Shown: positions 5,558 to 8,009 of the stretch, in pieces
How the letters are laid out: each line of letters begins with the position of its first letter
How positions within the stretch are numbered: the first letter of the stretch is position 1
Origin: JBBRYB01 sp038238115
Lineage (GTDB): Bacteria > Actinomycetota > Actinomycetes > Propionibacteriales > Nocardioidaceae
Assembly: GCA_038238115.1 (NCBI GenBank)
Contig: JBBRYB010000113.1
Coordinates: 1-8,009, forward strand
Direction: 5' to 3'
Length of the DNA stretch: 8,009 nt
Notes under the pieces: generated by a model
The model's input: the letters and a program-made list of their open reading frames with translations, nothing else
Databases searched by the model: none
What the model was told of the DNA's origin: nothing
Made by a program: the position numbers and the translations under genes

Positions 5558-6772
5558 ATGGCTGGAAATCGTGTAGTTGTGTACAAGGGGCCGGGTGAGG
5601 TGGGTGTCGATGCGATCGACTACCCGAAGCTGGAGCTCCCCGAGGATGTGGTGAACGGGTTGGGAATCAAGAGGAAAGCGCCCCATGCAGTCATCCTCAA
5701 GCTCGTCACCACGAACATTTGCGGTAGCGACCAGCACATGGTCCGTGGACGGACGACGGCTCCCGTCGGCCAGAGCCTCGGTCACGAGATCACTGGAGAG
5801 GTCGTCGAGGTTGGCGATGACGTGCTCTTCGTCAAGGAGGGCGACATCTGTTCGGTCCCGTTCAACATTGCCTGCGGGCGCTGTCGGATGTGCAACGAGG
5901 GCAAGACCGGCATCTGTCTCAACGTCAATCCCGCGAGGGCAGGCGCCGCCTATGGTTACGTCGACATGGGCGGCTGGGTAGGTGGGCAGGCCGAGTATGT
6001 CATGGTGCCGTTTGCCGACTTCAACCTTCTCAAGTTCCCTGACCGTGATCAGGCAATGGAGAAGATCCTGGACCTCACGATGCTCTCCGACATCTTCCCG
6101 ACCGGGTACCACGGGGTCTACACCGCCGGCGTGACGAGCGGGTCAACCGTGTATGTCGCGGGGGCAGGACCTGTCGGTCTGGCCGCGGCGTACTCCGCGC
6201 ACCTACTCGGCGCATCCGCAGTAATCGTGGGAGACATGAACCCGGACCGGCTGCGCCAGGCTGAGAGCTTCGGCTGCGAGACTGCGGACCTGAGCTCGGG
6301 TGCCGAGTTGGGCGATCTCATCGAGCAGATCCTTGGGGAGCCGGTGGTTGATGCGGCAGTCGATGCGGTTGGATTCGAGGCTCGCGGCCACGGTGCGGGC
6401 GCCGACGAGGCACCGGCGACGGTGCTCAACGACATCATGACGGTCGCCCGCGCGGGCGCCTCGCTGGGCATTCCCGGCCTGTACGTCACAGGCGACCCCG
6501 GTGGGATCGACGAGAACGCCAAGATTGGCCAGATCGGTGTCAGGCTCGGCCTGGGCTGGGCCAAATCACACGCGTTCACCACTGGTCAGTGTCCGGTGAA
6601 GCGCTACAACCGCCAGCTGATGAACATGATTCTCAGCGACAAGGCTCAGATCGCCAACGCGGTCAATGCCGTGACGATCAGCTTGGACGATGCTCCGAAT
6701 GGGTACCAGGAGTTCGACAAGGGGGCCGCGAAGAAGTACGTGATCGACCCCCACGGCATGGTCGCCGTATAG
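5558..6772 (+). CDS. fdhA: Glutathione-independent formaldehyde dehydrogenase (zinc, NAD-dependent)
   Basis: 404 residues, close to the 399 of the Pseudomonas putida enzyme, and matching it across its length. Start ATG 5558 has GAGAGAGG at a 7-base spacing; an in-frame GTG at 5534 would add a non-homologous extension. The protein is a medium-chain zinc dehydrogenase: MAGNRVVVYKGPGEV start, NICGSDQHMVRGRTT with catalytic zinc ligand Cys55, GHE with His76, and LSDI with Asp178. The structural zinc lobe has Cys106, Cys109, Cys112 and Cys120. The Rossmann motif is GAGPVG (202-207) with Asp226 for NAD ribose. DAVGFEARGHG and GLGWAKSH are family signatures. It oxidises free formaldehyde to formate without glutathione or mycothiol; close relatives can dismutate aldehydes using tightly bound NAD. 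A ~10-residue insertion near residues 29-41 distinguishes it from the Pseudomonas form. It appears monocistronic, with a hairpin directly after the stop, and serves formaldehyde detoxification or C1 metabolism. Confidence 0.96.
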   Translation: MAGNRVVVYKGPGEVGVDAIDYPKLELPEDVVNGLGIKRKAPHAVILKLVTTNICGSDQHMVRGRTTAPVGQSLGHEITGEVVEVGDDVLFVKEGDICSVPFNIACGRCRMCNEGKTGICLNVNPARAGAAYGYVDMGGWVGGQAEYVMVPFADFNLLKFPDRDQAMEKILDLTMLSDIFPTGYHGVYTAGVTSGSTVYVAGAGPVGLAAAYSAHLLGASAVIVGDMNPDRLRQAESFGCETADLSSGAELGDLIEQILGEPVVDAAVDAVGFEARGHGAGADEAPATVLNDIMTVARAGASLGIPGLYVTGDPGGIDENAKIGQIGVRLGLGWAKSHAFTTGQCPVKRYNRQLMNMILSDKAQIANAVNAVTISLDDAPNGYQEFDKGAAKKYVIDPHGMVAV

Positions 6773-6836
6773 CGGCAAGAGGTTCGCTCGTGGCCGACGG
6801 CTCCACAACGCCATCGGCCACGAGCGTCCTCTGCCG
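6773..6836 (+). terminator. Long hairpin terminator after fdhA
   Basis: GCTCGTGGCCGACGGC (6786-6801) pairs with GCCATCGGCCACGAGC (6810-6825) with one mismatch and an 8-base loop. C6785-G6826 and AGAGG/CCTCT (6778-6782 with 6828-6832) extend the stem outward, with a small internal loop. It begins immediately after the fdhA TAG. There is no T-tract, as is common for actinobacterial hairpin terminators. Its symmetry means it could also block transcription from the right. Confidence 0.75.
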
Positions 6837-7241
6837 TGCACGTCAACCCGTCCGAAGACCTCAAGCGTGGCCTGCACGACCGCCTTCCCCTGCCGACCGA
6901 GCCACCATGCCGAGCACTTCGAGGCCTCGCAGGGTCATCGCCGGCGCGGAGCTCGTGGGCGCTAGTGCCGCGGAAGCTGATCCGTTATATCCAACCGAGG
7001 AACGAACACGGCACGAAATGCGCGATGCCGTCGGCGCTGGACGAGCGTCCAAGAGGAAAGCTCGGAGCCTAGAGTTCCGTTTGCTGCTTTTGGCGATAAG
7101 AGAACATCTGCGACGAGGCGCCTCAACACCCGGAGTATCGCGAATGTAGGGAATACAGGCGGCCCTCGTGACACAATGGCTACACACAGTCACTTTCCGT
7201 CATGGCCCCTGCGGCACGCATACGTCGAGGAAGGACGCCTC
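6837..7241. other. Gene-free stretch between fdhA and the mini-ORF cassette
   Basis: I see no supported gene. A plus-strand frame is open from ATG 6907 to TAG 7149 (80 codons, Arg/Ala-rich), but it has no ribosome binding site and no recognised motif. Near its right end GTGAC (7169-7173) and GTCAC (7188-7192) form a 5-bp inverted repeat with a 14-bp spacer, about 50 bp upstream of the next small ORF; this is the only operator-like signal. The promoter of the downstream cassette should lie here. Confidence 0.4.
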
Positions 7242-7319
7242 ATGGACACATCCATGTACCTGCCGGCCGTCCGGCCGCTCGTGTCGATCTCGACAGGGCG
7301 GGGTCACCATGACAGATAA
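7242..7319 (+). CDS. Possible 25-residue leader peptide
   Basis: ATG 7242 has a strong ribosome binding site, GAGGAAGGA (7227-7235), at 6-base spacing, better than that of the following ORF. The peptide starts MDTSMYLPAVRPLVS and ends GRGHHDR. Its TAA stop lies 8 bases inside the next ORF, whose ATG is at 7309, so the two overlap by 11 bases in different frames. This arrangement suits translational coupling or an attenuator-type leader. It contains no Cys or Trp and no run of a single amino acid that would reveal which pool is sensed. It is not a known leader to me; coding status rests on the ribosome binding site and overlap only. Confidence 0.4.
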   Translation: MDTSMYLPAVRPLVSISTGRGHHDR

Positions 7320-7581
7320 GTACGTTGCGAAGCCCAGCGGCTTCCTGCCTTCTCGTGTCATCCCCTTCATCCTCGAACGTACCGGCCTGAAGACAAGCGG
7401 CGGCGACCGGCCAGTGGACACGCCAAGCGACGCCGTCTTGGCCCTGGAGTTCGCTTACACCGTCTGGTCGGAGTCCTGCCGCAACCTGTTCACCATCGAC
7501 CAGTGTTGCCGACGACCGCACGACCACGGGGGGAACCATGCGTCGGGCTACGGCGTCTCCCGACATCGCTGGCGCGAATGA
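7309..7581 (+). CDS. Hypothetical 90-residue protein
   Basis: ATG 7309 is preceded by GGGCGGGG at 5-base spacing and gives MTDKYVAKPSGFLPSRVIPF, then ILERTGLKTSGGDRPVDTPS, and an amphipathic segment ALEFAYTVWSESCRNLFTIDQ. This first ~65-residue part looks like a real, soluble, folded protein with balanced composition. The last 25 residues (CCRRPHDHGG...SRHRWRE) are low-quality His/Arg-rich, so the original C-terminus may have been lost by frameshift near 7503. No signal peptide, membrane segment or known motif is visible. An in-frame GTG at 7168 would extend it upstream, but that part is Arg/Ser/Thr debris. Its stop overlaps the ATG of a further short ORF (ATGA). Function unknown. Confidence 0.5.
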   Translation: MTDKYVAKPSGFLPSRVIPFILERTGLKTSGGDRPVDTPSDAVLALEFAYTVWSESCRNLFTIDQCCRRPHDHGGNHASGYGVSRHRWRE

Positions 7582-7616
7582 GCACCTTCAGCATCGCCGC
7601 CAGGCTCAACATCTGA
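7578..7616 (+). pseudogene. 12-codon ORF start, possible truncated gene
   Basis: ATG 7578 overlaps the stop of the previous ORF in the ATGA form typical of coupled operon genes. It reads MSTFSIAARLNI and then meets TGA at 7614, about 35 bp before the IS remnants at 7653. It may be the start of an operon gene destroyed by the IS insertions, or simply chance. Confidence 0.25.
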
Positions 7617-7652
7617 GCGAGGGGACTTTCCGCGGCGCTAATGGGCAGGGAA

Positions 7653-7736
7653 TCAGATAGCGAGCGCCAATTCTACGAACGCGTCCGGTAGCCGGTGGTG
7701 TGCTGGCGTGTCCGTGGCGATGTCGTAGTGGCCGCG
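7653..7736 (-). pseudogene. Transposase C-terminal remnant, copy 1
   Basis: The minus strand reads GHYDIATDTPAHHRLPDAF, then VELALAI and TGA (7653-7655). It is about 80% identical at nucleotide level, by eye, to the copy 142 bp to the right, without gaps. The sequence is cut at 7736 by the inverted-repeat end of copy 2, and the outer inverted repeat of this copy is not recognisable. The transposase family is not identified from so short a piece. Confidence 0.6.
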
Positions 7737-7738
7737 TC

Positions 7739-7878
7739 GGCTGTGTTGCGTTGGTCGATCGGGCGACATGGTTGAACGATCGCCCGGCGGGGTTTGAGAT
7801 GGCGAGCGCCTGTTCTGCGAAGGCCTGCGGTAGCCGCCGGTGTGCCGGTGCGTGGGTGGCGATGTCGTAGTGGCGGCA
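7739..7878 (-). mobile_element. IS end with inverted repeat and transposase C-terminus, copy 2
   Basis: GGCTGTGTTGCGTTGG at 7739-7754 matches the ends of the palindromic element (GGCTCTGTTGCGTT), and similarity continues through TCGATC, GACATGGTTGAAC and GAGATGGCGAG. Inward on the minus strand, the codons read RHYDIATHAPAHRRLPQAF then AEQALAI, homologous to copy 1. Here the stop after Leu-Ala-Ile is TCA instead of TGA, so the frame runs on, and an in-frame TAG lies just upstream of the RHYD codons. It is therefore a dead fragment of about 26 transposase codons plus one IS end. Confidence 0.65.
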
Positions 7879-8009
7879 CTAATGGCTTTTGCCGGGGCTG
7901 TTTGGCAGGCTCGGTTCTGGTGGCGGCTGGCGGGTCAGCACTCAACGGCACTGATCCTCGGTGGAGGTCTTGCAACAGACCGTGCGCCCGCTGGTCGCGA
8001 GGAGGCGTA
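7879..8009. other. Unassigned right edge, possible further IS debris
   Basis: No gene is recognised. GGTCT-TGCAAC-AGACC (7960-7975) is a small hairpin whose minus strand contains CTGTTGC, again like the IS ends in this window, but the match is too short to call an element. Open frames here run off the window end. Confidence 0.2.

Noticed and set aside
5195..6112. 305-codon minus-strand ORF opposite the start of fdhA
   Set aside because: It is the antisense of the strongly conserved fdhA frame; its translation has no recognisable motif and is typical of high-GC shadow ORFs.
6907..7149. 80-codon plus-strand frame after the fdhA hairpin
   Set aside because: No ribosome binding site, no recognised motif, and Arg/Ala-rich composition; not enough to call a gene.
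1..8009. tRNA, rRNA, CRISPR arrays, replication origin, or a defence or biosynthetic cluster
   Set aside because: I saw no cloverleaf or rRNA sequence, no regularly spaced repeats, and no genes typical of such systems beyond the IS relics.

Overview
The DNA is GC-rich throughout and its genes use G/C-ending codons. This, together with a cyclase/STAND-ATPase/TPR regulator and a mosaic of insertion-sequence (IS) debris, points to a high-GC Gram-positive actinobacterium. A mycobacterium-like or related soil actinomycete is plausible, but the sequence does not fix the genus.

Layout. (1) 1-364, minus strand: the N-terminal 121 codons of a SelO-type protein adenylyltransferase, cut by the window edge, with a 9/9 inverted repeat just upstream. 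(2) 365-955: no gene; it holds a ~190-bp MITE-like element bounded by inverted repeats (547-738) and a leader with three GTCCGT copies. (3) 956-3619, plus strand: a large signalling protein with an N-terminal class III nucleotidyl cyclase domain, a STAND/NB-ARC-type ATPase and a C-terminal TPR region, and no visible LuxR helix-turn-helix. (4) 3620-5148: an IS graveyard. In order it contains a 5' IS110 transposase piece fused in frame to an unrelated tail, a palindrome of two head-to-head IS ends, a 20-codon IS630 piece, a structured unassigned stretch, a frameshifted and truncated IS3-family orfB, an IS6-family piece, and the end of an IS3 orfA. (5) 5149-5557: leader of the next gene. (6) 5558-6772, plus strand: an intact glutathione-independent formaldehyde dehydrogenase (FdhA), followed at once by a long hairpin. 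(7) 6837-7241: no recognisable gene. (8) 7242-7616: three tiny overlapping ORFs (25, 90 and 12 codons) that look translationally coupled; none is recognised. (9) 7653-8009: two diverged tandem copies of an IS end, each carrying the last codons of a transposase.

How it fits together. The three confident genes (SelO, the cyclase/ATPase regulator, FdhA) have no obvious shared pathway: AMPylation linked to redox stress, nucleotide-sensing signalling, and formaldehyde oxidation. They appear to be independent genes separated by repeated IS insertion and decay. IS ends of the GGCNCTGTTGCRTT type recur in three places (547-738, 3972-4116, 7739-7878), so one IS lineage has probably been active here repeatedly.

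I see no convincing new multi-gene defence or biosynthetic system. The items most worth a second look are the palindromic IS-end structure, the coupled mini-ORF cassette at 7242-7616, the unusual active site of the cyclase, and the structured segment at 4181-4427.
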